Assembly: GCF_016545825.1 (NCBI RefSeq)
Contig: NC_052613.1
Span: 37,149,790-37,213,789, forward strand
Reading direction: 5' to 3'
From: Eucalyptus grandis
Taxonomy: Eukaryota; Streptophyta; Magnoliopsida; Myrtales; Myrtaceae
DNA length: 64,000 nt
The notes under the pieces are model-generated. The model was not told where the DNA came from. It did not search any database and worked only from the letters and a program-made list of their open reading frames with translations. Shown here one piece after another: positions 11,831 to 24,321 of this stretch. Every line of letters starts with the position of its first letter. Position 1 is the stretch's first letter. The position numbers and the translations under genes were made by a program.

Positions 11831-12245
11831 ATCGCAGTCAAAATCAACACTTGCGTGGGGATGCCAGTGGAGCCATGGGCGCATCCCAGGAACCAGCACG
11901 CCGCCAGATGGATCTCCGGCGAGGCTCGCCCCACGAGCTTTCACCCCAGCTGCTTGAATGCCCCTGTGAGCGGCTCAATCCCTAGCTTCGTCAACCTCAA
12001 CCAAAGCGGCGGCGAGAACCTGTACGTCCAAGTTGCTCCAGTGAATGCTTCCGCACCCATCTGTTAGGAGTGAGGACTATCGAAGTGTGTTTCACATTTG
12101 AGGTTATAGTTTGGTTGATAATTAAGGCTTTTAAGAATTGTGTCGATGAGGCCCACACCTTGCCGGTGTTTGCAAGTCCGATGAACAAGATATACGACAA
12201 GTTGAACCGGTGTGGGAAAAGATTCAAAGATGTCATGTGAAAAAT
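11831..12245 (+). pseudogene. GEM-like gene, exon 1 remnant, copy 2
   Basis: It matches the GEM-like exon: HP-NQHAARWISGEAR near 11881-11920, then 'GGENLYVQVAPVNASAP' near 12008-12058, then a block encoding 'PMNKIYDKLNRCGKRFKD' near 12178-12232. The last block is in place here but deleted in the 29-kb copy. The N-terminal Met region is missing, frames change and the sequence ends before the first intron donor. No GRAM domain follows. The next kinase unit's flank begins within about 350 bp. Confidence 0.8.
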
Positions 12246-12849
12246 AGAAAAGTGTGGAGATAATGTGTTGATACCTATATTTTGACAATACGTTTAATTA
12301 TTTATTATATACAAAAATTGGGGATCAACTCCAACCCCTAACAAAAAAATCTTTTTGTAAAATTGCATGTAGTTTTTAGGAGCATTTCACATGAATAGAT
12401 GATCAAACTTGCATTCAGTTAGACTAGCCATGGATTAAAGGTTCTGAACTTAATTGGATTAAATAAACTACGCCCGCAAATGAAGCAAAATTCGGCCAAG
12501 CCCATGGAGCGCGCATGGCAGAAAATCACGAGGAGAAGGGGCTTATTGAGCTATAATTAAGTGAAATCAGCCCGTTAGAGTTTGATTACCGAAAGGCCTT
12601 GGACCCAGAGTGTGCTTAAGATCTGCTGAAGGTTATACAGAACTCGACTGTACATACCATTCTGTACACAAGATTTAATTAATATTCTTGTTTTTTTCTT
12701 TTGGTCAGAAAATTAATATTCTTCCTGCATTTAGCATTTCGCTTGTTCTTTCCAATCCACTGGGCCAGGCCGGGCCGGTCCTGCCCCATGTTCTCTCTCA
12801 GCTGGTAGCGTCGGGGTGGGCCTGAGGTCGATGGAAGTTTAGGTTCGTC
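12246..12849. other. Spacer and distal promoter of LRK10L copy 3
   Basis: AT-rich up to about 12590, then sequence shared with the other LRK10L upstream flanks (for example 'tgtacacaagatttaat' near 12663, also near 7991). A GC-rich 'gggccaggccgggccggtcc' block at 12761-12780 recurs in the flanks of units 1 and 2. Confidence 0.6.
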
Positions 12850-12912
12850 ACAGTGCATAAATTGGCATCTTTGTTCTTGTACCGTACGTTGACCGGCTTT
12901 CGACTTTTGAGC
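12850..12912 (+). promoter_or_regulatory. Core promoter of LRK10L copy 3: TATA-like box and W-box
   Basis: A TATA-like 'cataaatt' at 12856-12863 is followed by TTGACC at 12889-12894 and a second, weaker 'cgacttttga'. The same arrangement survives at about 8165/8198. The W-box core is the binding motif of WRKY factors, so induction in defence is plausible but inferred. The leader would then run about 260 bp to the signal-peptide region. Confidence 0.5.
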
Positions 12913-13154
12913 GGACCGATCCCAATCTTTTCCGCCTCTGACACGTCCCATTTTTGTGGTCGCTACACCCCGAATCACTCGGCTCCACACAATTGAGTTC
13001 GTAGTCGGAGATTTTTCCTTCTCCCGTTGTTACTTCAAGAAAGAAACAGGGCAACACAAACCATTCATCGCTCGTTATCTTCCCTTGTTTTGCATCTCAA
13101 TTCTGAAACACTCGACTTGCTTGCTCAATTCCTGCTCTCTGCCATTGCATAACC

Positions 13155-15604
13155 ATGCTAAAAATCGAGTCTTTATTATATATCTTCTTCTTCTCCTTCT
13201 ACTACTATTACATCAGTCGTTTAGCATCGCAATCGAAAATAATCAATGCAGCAACTCTTGTGGGGAGATCTCGAATATAACCTACCCGTTTCGACTGAAG
13301 AGCGATTCAAAGGGCTGTGGTGACCCTAACTATGAGCTAGCCTGCATAAACAACCACACCATTCTCGATTTGTATCCAGGCAAGTATTATGTACGGCACA
13401 TCAGCTATACGAACTACACAATTAGGATTGCTGATGTCGGGCTGCAAGAGGGAAATTGCTCATCATTTCCTCGCCGCTCTTTGTCGTGTGCCCCCTCCAG
13501 CTATAAATGGGAGCGGTATGCATGCTCGAGTCAATTGTACGGGGATCACATGTCATCCGCGACTGTCACAATCTTGGACTGCACGAAGGCCATTGATTCT
13601 CGGCTTTACGTCGACACTTCATCATGCTTTGATGGGGTCGAACTTTCGAATTTCTCCAGTACAAGAGGGCGAGTATACGCCATGATCAATGCGAGTGTCT
13701 CGTCTGTGGAAACTGCATGCACTATAAAGCATTTGGCAATGATACCATGGTGTGTTAATCGTAGTGATCTTCGTTCCTATGCACAAATTCATGAACAGAT
13801 GTCTTATGGATTTGAGCTTTCATGGCTTCAAAAAGCCTGTCTGATGCAATTCAAAGATTGTTATTCCTGCGCCATCAACGCTAGGAACCAAATTTATTGC
13901 ACAGGAGAGATCCGTAAGTACTTATGATTTGTTCAGTTTTCTCAACAAATATATCTGGCTGTGAATTTTCATCTAAATGTGAAATTGAGCTCGGTCATTT
14001 GTATATCTTTTCGGAGCTCAAGTAATTTCAAAATGGCCATTAAAATTAAGTAGTTTGATAAATGCTGTTGTGGTATTTTGTAAGTATAATAATGAATGCA
14101 TTTTATTCATTTGTTTATTTATTTAGTTCGGATTCCGCCGACAAATCTTAACGGATTGAACCAAGACACTCATTAGTTGATTATGGTAAATAGGTTATCT
14201 TTTAAATTTTTTCAGCTTGTCACTTATTCAATCTCCCTTGCAGGAACAATCCTTCTTTGGCTCAGCTGTATTGAAGGGGTGCTCGCGTTAGCTGGCATAG
14301 GTAGCATTACTACAATCTTCTCATTGTGAAATTGATTTAATGCTTCTAGAAGCAAACATTTAACATACCCACAAATTGGTTATCATAAAAATTACACATC
14401 ATCAATTCTCTTGCGTTTTCACCAAAATACAGGGGCATTCACAGTTGTGAAATTCATCTTGGGAGTCCCATGTGTGATGATGTTGCTTATATGCAAATGG
14501 AGGAGAAGACACTTAGCAATGGATCAAAACGTTGAAGAATTTTTGCAATCTAACAATAACTTCTTGCCAATAAGATACTCTTACTCGCAGATCAAGAAAA
14601 TCACGGGCGGTCTTAAGGACAAACTAGGCGAGGGAGGGTATGGTTTTATGTTCAAAGGAAGACTGAGAAGTGGTCGCGATGTTGCGGTGAAGATCCTGAA
14701 GAATGGGAAAGCAAATGGGCAGGACTTCATCAGTGAAGTGGCTACCATCGGAAGAATTCATCATGTTAATGTGGTTGGACTCATTGGTTTTTGCTTTGAA
14801 GGCTCCAAACAAGCTCTCGTCTACGATTTCATGCACAATGGGTCTTTGGATAAGCACATTTTCTCACGAGGACAAGAGACTTATCTTGATTGCAAGGAAG
14901 TGTACAAGATTGCTCTCGGAGTGGCTAGAGGGATCAAGTATCTTCATCGAGGATGCGACATGCAAATTCTACACTTCGATATTAAGCCTCACAATATTCT
15001 TCTTGACAAGGATTTAACTCCAAAAATTTCTGACTTTGGGCTGGCAAGATTGTACTCCCCAGACCATAACACCGTGTCTTTAACTGCCGCAAGAGGAACC
15101 TTGGGATACATGGCTCCGGAGCTGGTCTATAAGAACATTGGGAGTATCTCTTACAAAGCTGATGTCTATAGTTTTGGGAAATTGTTAATGGAAATGGCTA
15201 GTAGGAGGAAGAATGCAGACATGGTTGTAGAGTATTCTAGTGATATTTACTTTCCCTTATGGGTTCATGACAAACTTAGTGAGGGATCGAATATTCCAAT
15301 GGAAGAGGTTAGCGAGGAGGATAAGAGAATAGTAAAGAAGATGATAATAGTTGCTCTTTGGTGCATACAATTGAATCCCAGTGATCGTCCTTCGATGCGT
15401 AAAGTCTTGGAAATGCTTGAAGGAGAAGCAGATGATCTACAAGTACCTCCCAAGCCACTCTTTTATCCAACAGAAATGTCAACAAGGGATGATGAAACTT
15501 GGACCGACAAAGGCAATGATACTATATCTACTTCATCAATTAGTGGAACAACTTATGAAGCTTCGCATCTTGAGCACACTAGTACTAGTATTAGACAAGC
15601 ATAG
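13155..15604 (+). CDS. Rust-resistance-kinase Lr10-like (LRK10L) receptor kinase, body intact, start codon out of frame
   Basis: Three exons: about 13155-13913, 14244-14300 and 14433-15604, with GT..AG introns and matching phases. Exon 1 encodes a Leu-rich signal peptide, a GUB_WAK domain (from [15 protein letters not shown], about 13247) and a WAK_assoc Cys block (CYSC...YCTGEI). Exon 2 encodes a hydrophobic membrane segment. Exon 3 encodes a full Ser/Thr kinase: GEGGYG loop 14627-14644, Lys in VAVK 14690-14692, HFDIKPHN 14972-14995, DFG 15032-15040, GTLGYMAPE near 15100 and a Ser/Thr-rich tail. HFD instead of HRD makes it a non-RD type, as in relatives. The family senses wall or pathogen cues at the plasma membrane. 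Oddity: the ATG at 13155 is one base out of frame with the signal peptide and opens only a 41-codon peptide. No in-frame ATG lies upstream within the open frame, which runs back to a GTG at 12956. Function is therefore doubtful unless a non-AUG start, another transcript or an assembly error explains it. Confidence 0.85.
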
Positions 15605-16825
15605 ATAAATATCAGTAGCACCTACTCCAGTCACATATGTGACAAAACAGAAACGGATAGAATTGATGATGTAGGTCTCCTTTTATGGCCATCAGATTGT
15701 AGATGTTTATAACTATGTTTATAATCTTAATTTCGATTGTATTTCAGTGTAGTCCTATGAGGAGTGAGTTTGGGTCTTGGTGTCTTTGTTTAAAAGCCCA
15801 TCTAGCATAGAACTCACGCTACGCATGGCTCCACGGCACACCAATTGTTTTGCTGCCATGCATAACGTTGAAAAGGGACAAATGGAGAGAGAGATAGATA
15901 AAGATGATAAATGAAAACTTCGATCTATTTTTTGGGGTTACCTTAGCAAACTCATAGTTTATAAAAAATATTTTCTAATAATTCATTTTTTAAGAAAATG
16001 ACAATATTTATTCGTGTTTATTTTTTATTTTCTTTTTCGTTTTCCTTCGCCAATTGCCAACCACAGCAATGGTTGACGATCGGCCATGAGTGAGGAACAA
16101 GCTCACCCAAGGCTAGCAAGGGTCAAGCTTCCCGATTTTGACGAGTTGAGCTAAGCTAGCCTTGCGTGAGTTTGAACTCGCCAAAGAGTGACAAGATCGA
16201 GTCTTGCTAGATTGGCGAGCCAACGCCTCGCCGGAGATCAACGAGGCCTAGCCTCACCAAATTGGCGAGCTCAAGCCTCAGTAGCCTTGGGTATGGTCAA
16301 CAACAAGCCGAAGGAGAAGAAAAAAGAAAAGAAAAACAATTAAAAAATTATTTTTAAAAATAGAAAAAGTAGAAAAATAATAATTAAAAGGAGTGCACGA
16401 AGGAGAATGTGCTTGGTCTTGGTTAACAGAAAGGGGATGGAGAATGATTTCAAAATCATTTTCCCACTTTTGAATATGTTTTCTTATTGATGAAAAATGT
16501 TTTTCTTAATTAGCTTATTTTCTATGAACCAAATGGTGGAAAATCTGGAAAACTTTTTCCCGAAAGTTTTGGTAAGCCAGGTTTTTTTTTTTTTTAATTA
16601 ATACAAGAAGAAGAGATTTCTCTATTTTTGGCCTAAAAATTCCAAAATAATAATAGGAACATATCTTGCTATTGCAATCCTAATCAACACTTGCATGCCG
16701 TGAGAATGTTTGATGGTCTTGGACTTCTCTCACTCCCAAAAGCTAATTTAAATAGCAAAATTTTTCTTTCACTTATAAACTGATTACCAGCCACTTTCAC
16801 TAATCCTAACAATCTCCTCTCACAT
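15605..16825. other. 3' flank of LRK10L copy 3; possible MITE
   Basis: 15605-15890 is the shared LRK10L 3' flank. From about 15950 to 16590 the composition changes: repeated 'ggcgagc'/'ctcgcca' words (16070-16300) sit between AT-rich arms with 'ttttctaataattcattttt' on one side and 'ttattttctatgaaccaaatgg' on the other, loosely mirrored. It looks like a decayed non-autonomous transposon, but I could not define ends or a target duplication. A short 'attgcaatcctaatcaacacttgc' scrap at about 16671 matches the GEM 5' leader. No gene. Confidence 0.4.
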
Positions 16826-16830
16826 ATCAG

Positions 16831-17705
16831 TGTTGGGGTTTCATGAATCATGTATAAAAAAAATTAACGAAATGAACGCAGCGGAAACAAAAATATATTT
16901 TACACATGATTCTCCTAAGGCGTTGTTCGTGCGTTTTAATCAAAAATCTAAACATAAAAGGGAGTTAAACGAAATACCTCTCGAAGCGCGCTTTGAAACG
17001 AGTCGGTTCGGATGTTCTACAGTTCGAGTCCCACAAGCGTCGGACCTCTAGTTCAGACACACCAACAACGAACGTTTAACAGAAGAGAGAACTTTTGGAT
17101 ATCCACCACTTCGATCATGCTAGCAATCACATGGAAAGAATCCGTCGTATTCTTGATGTATAATAGTCACGGCCCGAACGAGAGAATTGTTTTTCTTCCT
17201 CGTGTCTCGAAGACACAAGAACACACGCACACTTTTTCTCGATATTCAGCAACTAGAGAACTCCAAATTTTTGTTCATGGTGAAGAGCCGATCCAGAACA
17301 AGAAGACAAAACACACGAAGTCTCCTTTTCAATTTTTTTCAGCAGCTCTTTTACTCTCGTCCCTCAATGGTTTTTATAATAAAACCGACCAGCAACGGTT
17401 GCTAATCGATGGACGATCAGCAACCGTTGCTAATCATCCACAGCAGACGATCGTGCATGAGCGGTGGCTCATGCACGACATCATGCATGAGCAACCGCTC
17501 ATGCACGATCTTGGCATGATGGTCGGCGATTGCCGACCATCCATGCTTTTCGTGCATAATGGTCAGCAACCGCTGACCATTACGCTTCGTGCACATGCAG
17601 GAAGCTTTAATTTAACTCTTTTAATTAGTTAATTAATTAATTAAATGAATAAAGAATTAATTAAAATAGCATAATCCTTAGCAGCTTTAGGGCATACATC
17701 TAACA
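16831..17705 (-). repeat. 3' LTR of the copia element
   Basis: 875 bp starting TGTTGGGG and ending TCTAACA as written on the + strand. Near-identical to 24322-25195. The inner part contains several copies of 'gcatgagc'/'gctcatgc'-type short palindromes around 17450-17580 ('atgcatgagc', 'gctcatgcac'), differing in number between the two LTRs. Confidence 0.95.
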
Positions 17706-17716
17706 ATCTCCCACTT
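17706..17716 (-). other. Polypurine tract of the copia element
   Basis: On the - strand this reads AAGTGGGAGAT immediately before the 3' LTR, the position and composition expected for the plus-strand primer. Confidence 0.75.
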
Positions 17717-18929
17717 GCACTAAAGCCAACTTGTTTGGTATGTTAACATATATCCACTTTGGGCATGCATGTGCATCATATGCAAGTAGGCTTGTGACTA
17801 TAATACAAATTAAATTAAATCTCATTTAATTTAATTTCAAATCGACTCAATTCGATTGTAGTAATTGCAAACACATTTGCAATAATGTTTCTCTCTTGTT
17901 TCACGTTATCCTAATTGTTTATGGTGTGTGACATCCCTAGGTTCATCACTAAACTGGTAGTAAAACTTGTACTAACACATTAGTACTTCCAAAAGAATTA
18001 ATTGTCCCAATTAATCTTTTAGGTCATACAAGCCATGATTGACATCTAGCAATATGTCATGGCTACCCGGATAGTGTGAATACTTTAAGAACATAATGAA
18101 CCTGTCAGCTTTGGCTGTGTAATTCAATCCCTCTGTCTTACTATGTCCCGATCAAACAAAGACCATGGAATATTTGTCAAGTCATTAATTCGATCATATG
18201 CACAAATCTAATTGACATGCATTTTATTCGAGACATAGACAATTTATTCTCGATTACAACCCCTGCCGAGGATTTCAATGCATTGTCACAATTAGATTGC
18301 ATAGGACATCATTATCATACCTTGCATATAACAAGGAGATAGATTCCATATTGCGCACACGTGTAATTTCATATATGAACAAACTATGACCATCAAATAT
18401 AAAAACGGATCAATGACCCGGCATTATGTGTACCTGTGAACCATAGTTGTTCAATACACAAGTTAACACTGTGCCTTACGTCTAAGGATTATTTACACAA
18501 GATCAAAGCAGGAAAAATTAGACATTGACAACGCTAAAAGCTTCCATGTCGCTAATCGTTCCATATGTGTCACGTTCAGTGAATTTGTCTAATACAAACA
18601 CCTGTGTTCTAACTCAGGCATCATAATACCCAATGACATGTGACTCATCATTCCCTTAAGTATCAAATACTTAATGGCAAAGTTAAGAACACACCGGTCT
18701 CGACAGGATTATTAATATCCACTCAATAATCCATCGATCGGGAATGATTTAAAGATTCAGTCTAACTATGAACCCGTCACATATATTCTTGACGTCTCAA
18801 GAATAAGTCTAGTTGCAACTGATCTTATGGAATCATTCATCAATATAAAATAATTGGACAAATGAATGAATATGTCATTGCCATTAATTAAATAATAATA
18901 ATGAAAGTACAACTGAAATCCCTAATATG

Positions 18930-19005
18930 TAACAATTACATAGTAGCTTTAGGGTATACATCCAACAATCTCCCAGTTGCACTAAAGCCAACTTGTCTGG
19001 TACCT
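18930..19005 (-). repeat. Second copy of the LTR end plus polypurine tract, internal
   Basis: The stretch 'tagctttagggtatacat' followed by 'ccaacaatctccca' and 'ttgcactaaagccaacttgt' repeats the junction at 17680-17735 with few changes. It sits about 1.26 kb inside the element, directly after the RNase H region. It therefore looks like the original 3' end of the coding part, with 17706-18930 added between it and the present LTR. Confidence 0.7.
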
Positions 19006-19039
19006 CAAACCCATTTTGTCAATATGTCTTTCAAAAGAA

Positions 19040-22000
19040 GACTGAGGTAAGGCCTTAGTGAAGGGATCTGCCACGTTTTTTGCTGAGGCAATTTTCTACA
19101 AGGCAATATCACATCTCCCAACAATTTCTCTGATGAGATGGAAGCATCTCTCAATATGCTTGGACTTCTGGTGAGACATTGGTTCCTTAACTTGAGCTAT
19201 CGCCTCATTATTGTCACAGAACAATGTGATCGGTTGCTCAATTGAAGAAACGACTCCAAGTTCAGAAATAAATTTCTTCATCCAAGCGGCTTCCTTTGCT
19301 GCTTCAGAAGCAACTACATACTCTGCCTCAGTGGTGGAATCGGCAGTTATACTTTGTTTGGAACTTTTCCAACTAACTGCACCACCATTGCATGTAAAGA
19401 CAAACCCGGACGTAGACTTATAATCATTAGGATCCGATCGAAAATCGGAATCAGTATAAGCTACAACTTTAAATTCTCATTCTCCATATATCAAGAATAA
19501 ATCTTTAGTCCTTCGCAAGTACTTAAGAATATTCTTGACCGATATCCATGTTTTCTCCTGGATTAGTCGATATCGCTAGTAATACTTACAAAGCATGCGC
19601 AATATCAGGTCTAGTACATAGCATAGCATACATTATGCTTCCAATAGCGGATGCATATGGTATCTTTGCCATCCGCTCTCTTTCTTCAGGAGTGTTGGGA
19701 CACATCTCCTTAGAAAGACGGATCCCTTGCCTAAAAGGCAATAATCCTCTATTGGAACATTGCATGTTAAATCATGTTAACACTTTGTCTATGTACGTAG
19801 ATTGTGAGAGGCCAATCAATCGTCTTGATCTATCTCTATAGATCTTGATACCTAAAATGTAGGTTGCCTCTCCTAAATCTTTCATGGAGAATTTCTGTGA
19901 CAAGAATAGTTTCATCGATGATATCATTGGTACATCATTTCCAATCAAAAGTATATCATCGACATACAAAACTAGAAATGCAATTGCACTCCCACTGATC
20001 TTCTTATATACACAAGGTTCATCCGGATTTTTTATGAAGCCAAACGATTTGACTACCTCATCAAAACGGATGTTCCAACTTCTGAAGGCTTGTTTGAGTC
20101 CATAAATGGATCTCTTAAGCTTACACACTTTCTGTTTTTCACTATTGGATTCAAAACCCTGTGGCTGTTCCATATAGATGTCCTCATCGAGAAAACCATT
20201 TAGAAAAGCCGTTTTGACATCCATCCGGGAATATCTCATAATCAAGGTGTGCAGCTATAGCCAACATAATCCGAATGGATTTTAGCATGGCCACAAGTGA
20301 GAAAGTTTTGTCATAATCAATTCCTTCTTTTTGACGATATCCTTTTGCCACCAGCCGTGCTTTGTAAATTCCAATTTGACCTTCAACATTCATCTTCCTC
20401 TTGAAGATCTATTTACAGCCAATTGGTACAATACCATCAAGCGGTGTCACCAAGGTCCATACCTCATTGGAATACATTAAATCCATTTCGGATTTCATGG
20501 CTTCTAGCTATTTACCATAATCGATGTCCAACATCGCCTCCTCATAGGTTTTAGGATCACCAAGTTGATCACTATCATTCATAATGAATAATGGTTCAAT
20601 ATGATCAACCGAGTGTCTATAACGAGTAGGTGGGCGAGACGTTCTTGCACTTCTCCTAAAAGGTTGTGTATCAGAAGCTCCCACTGAAACAGAGATTGGT
20701 ATTTGAACTCGGTTGTTTGATACTTCATTATTTTCTTCTTGTAATACTATTTTCCGCCTAGCACCACTTTCTTGGATGAACTGATTCTCCAAAAAAGAAG
20801 CGTGCTTGCATACCAAAATTCTTTGGTCTAAATGAAAATAGAAATAATATCCAAGAGTTTCCTTTGGATATCCAATGAAGCGACCTTGTTCAGATCTTGC
20901 CTCCAATTTTTCCACTTTCAGCTTTTTCACAAAAGCTGGACAACCCCAAATCTTAATATGATTAAGACTAGGTTTTCTACTATGCCATATCTCATAGGGC
21001 GTAGTTGGAACAGATTTGGACGGCACTCTATTCAGTATATATACAGCTGTCTCAAGGGCATATCCCCAAAGGGATATTGGCAAATCGGTGTAACTCATCA
21101 TAGATCGTACCATATATAATAAAGTACGATTTCTTCGTTCAGATACACCATTATGCTCTGGAGTTCCAAGAGGTGTCCATTATGATAAAATGCCATTCTC
21201 TTTAAGATAGTCCAGGAATTCAGTACTAAGGTATTCACCTCCTCGATCCGATCGAAGAGCCTTAATACATTTTCCTGTTTGTTTCTCAACTTCAGCCTTG
21301 AATTCCTTGAACTTTCCAAAGGATTCAGATTTATACTTCATGAGGTATAAATAACCATACCGTGACTGATCATTAGTGAAGGTAATGAAGTAATTATAAC
21401 CACCTCTAGCAGTTTCATTAATTGGTCCACATACATCTGTATGTATTAATTCTAATATGTCAGCAGCTCGCGTACTTTGTCCCACAAAAGGCGCTTTGGT
21501 CATTTTTCCTAGAAGACATGCCTCACAAGTCGAGTATGACTCAAAATTTGAAGGATCAATGTATCCATCATTACTTAACTTGTTAATTCTGTCTTCTCCA
21601 ATATGACCTAATCGGAGATGCCAAACATACTTTTTATTTGAACCATCTCTAGGGCGTTTATTAATTATGGCATTTATATCAATTCTATTTTGCTTATTGA
21701 CATTAGTAATCGCATTACCGGGCATTGTAATGGTATAAATATTATTGGTTAATAAGCTAGAACCAACACATATTCTATTATGATCAATAGAACATACATC
21801 ATCAACAAAAGAAAATTCATAATTCTCTTTACCCAGACGAGGTATAAAGATGATGTTCCTAACAGCATTCTTATAATGCAAACAGTTCTTTAAAACCAAT
21901 ACATCTCCAGAAGGAAAACATAAACGAAAAGTCCTTATAGCTAATGCAGCAACTCTTGCTCCATTGGCAAACGTCAGGACAGTCTCATTTCGCCCTAGCA

Positions 22001-23000
22001 TCCTGCTTATTTCCAGATTCTGCAAAGACATACAAATATGTGAAGTTGCAGCAGAATCTAGAACCCATGAGCTGGATTCAGCACTAACCATAAGATTAGT
22101 TTCAATAAGCATAGACACCATACCTTCATAAGGTTGGTTCTTGGGCTTGACCTTCAAGCTCGCGAGGTACCTCCTACAGTTCCTCCTCCAGTGCCCTTTG
22201 ACACCACAGTAATGATATTTCCCTTTATCAATCGTGGGTTTTAGTTGCACAACAGGTTTGGCAGGCCTCTTCCATTTGTTCTTCTTTAAAACAGTCTTAC
22301 CCTTTGAAGAAGAAGCCTTAGCCATAGCCACTACATTTGGCCTTGTGTTATGCATTTCCTTCTCATAAACTACCAACATGCTATGTAACTCAGCAAGAGT
22401 TTTCTCCATCTTATGCATGTGGAAGTTTTGGACAAAACCAGAGAAGGAATCTGGTAAAGATTGGAGAATCAAATCCACAACTAACTCATTGTCCATAACG
22501 AGATTCAGCCTAGCCAATTCTTCAATGTGCCAGATCATTTTCAAAGCATGATCATTAACAAATGATCCTTCAGCCATCCTCATACGGTACAATGCCTTAG
22601 ATATCTCATATCTAGAGGTTCGACCATTCTCATCAAAGTATTCCTTTAAGTGCAAAATGATTGACCCAGCATCTTCCATAGATTCATACTTCTTCTGTAA
22701 TTCATTGTTCATCGAAGCAAGCATATATGACCTAACTTTTAAGTCATCATCACGCCACTTATCATAAGTGACACGCTCCTCTTGGGTCCCACCCTCAGGA
22801 AAGGAGGTTGGCATCTTTTCATCAAGCACATACCCAAATTTTTTTTTTCTGAATTGAGAACAATTCTCAAATTCCTCACCTAGTCAGTGAAATTGGGTCC
22901 AATCAAACAATTCTTGTCAAGTATAGAAGCGAGTGGGTTTGTGGTCACCATTTTTCAGAGTAATAATATATCTGTTGCAGAAAATAAATTGTTAGCCGTT
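19040..23000 (-). pseudogene. Copia gag-pol polyprotein, broken
   Basis: Domains from the 5' end of the - strand: gag (about 23000-22220); a zinc knuckle near 22176-22217 reading YHYCGVKGHWRRNC, so its first Cys is Tyr; protease DSAATSH at about 22044-22058, where Gly of DSGA is Ala; integrase with the WHLRLGH...CEACLLGK zinc motif and HTDVCG/RSDRGGEY acidic residues (about 21700-21200), continuing at 21113-20508; reverse transcriptase with YVDD at 19955-19966; RNase H with ADSTTEAEY-type and DNNEAI motifs (about 19460-19096). Gag has a stop where Trp is expected near 22870. Frame breaks occur near 21180, 20500, 20230 and 19500. Altered knuckle and protease sites would by themselves prevent activity. 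Confidence 0.92.
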
Positions 23001-24308
23001 GTACTTTTCATAATAACTATTTCATTTTGGTCTTTAAATGAAATAGATCCTCCCACTAAATTTATATTCGAATCCCATACTCCTTAAGATGCGAAGCGGT
23101 AATCTTTGTTGGGTAAAGATTACTAGTGGGAATTGGAGTCCCACTAGTCCAAAGTCCACCTCACCTAGTTATTGGCGTCCTATGAACTTAGTGAGTGAAC
23201 CAGCTTGTTCAACGCATCATATGCGAGTCCCAATCATAACTTCGGCCTCTAGACCATGAAAGCCTCACCTAACAGTTATTGGCATCATGATCATAGTTAA
23301 GTCTAGCCCATCGTCTCATGCAAATATTGAAAACACAAATGATTCCCTCACCTGACAGTTATTAGAAATCATTTGGCTCCAACCCCACAGCATCATATGC
23401 ATAATGGAGTGGTCCAATATTATAAATGGTAATTAACCCCTATGTATCCATAACCGGTTAGTTAACCATTATAATATTGGATCAAACCACGACAATGGAA
23501 TGCCACGAGTTCGAACCCGTTTCGACTTAATATTCTTTGTAAGGAGATTTGGGTCATTATTAACGGTCTCACTTTGCACATTAACCGGTTTAACATGCAC
23601 AATATCATAAACATAATAAATAAATAGATATCACATAATATCTATCCTATGTGGTGATCATGGAATTATGGTTCAATGGGTCTCGAGCCAAAGAGACCCA
23701 TTTAGCCATTTTAATGTTTTAATAATATGGACCTGCTCTTCACTTTTTCTTCAATCTTTGAATTTTTCAAAGACCGGGCCCAGAGAGCTCACCGGTTTAA
23801 TGGCTCCTCCAATGGCTCCTCCTCTCTTGTAGTATTTACATCAATAATTGAAATACTAAACTATACTAAAATTACATTTCATAAAAATAAATATAAAAGG
23901 AAGGACGCAGCCTCCATTTAATAATTACATCCCCAAAAAGAATACCTGTAATCATCATACATTCATCCATACAACAATCATAACATTTAGGGATTTTTCC
24001 ATGATCACCACCCTTCCTTACAAGCCATAAATTCAAAATTTAAAGCTCTGGAAGGCATGCATAAAATTCTGCATATCATTTGCAAAACATAAACATAAAG
24101 TATAACAAGTTACGGATTTTTGATTCAAAATTGATTTAGTTCTAATTTTTGCTTTGTTGATTAAATTTATCACATAAATCAATTAACTTCTATAGGCCAC
24201 ATTTAAGCAAGAGAACCAATTCTCTTAACAAAAATAAATTGGCCATTAGAACGCAAAAATATATTTGAACTACAAATCAATTAAACGCACGAAAAAGGCC
24301 TAAGGTTG

Positions 24309-24320
24309 GCTCTGATACCA
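24309..24320 (-). other. Primer-binding site for tRNA-iMet
   Basis: On the - strand this reads TGGTATCAGAGC, the standard plant initiator-Met tRNA complement, one base inside the 5' LTR. Confidence 0.95.
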
Positions 24321-24321
24321 C

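Noticed and set aside
12956..13154. N-terminal extension of the LRK10L frame back to 12956
   Set aside because: The frame is open but begins at GTG, has no ATG, and the same sequence is leader in the other copies.
17450..17580. Clusters of short palindromes (gcatgagc/gctcatgc) as a CRISPR-like or regulatory array
   Set aside because: They lie in the LTR, are irregularly spaced, differ between the two LTRs, and this is plant nuclear DNA.
17012..17632. 206-residue frame in the 3' LTR
   Set aside because: Similar frame in the other LTR is shorter and differs at its end. It lies on the strand opposite to the element's genes, and LTRs are non-coding.
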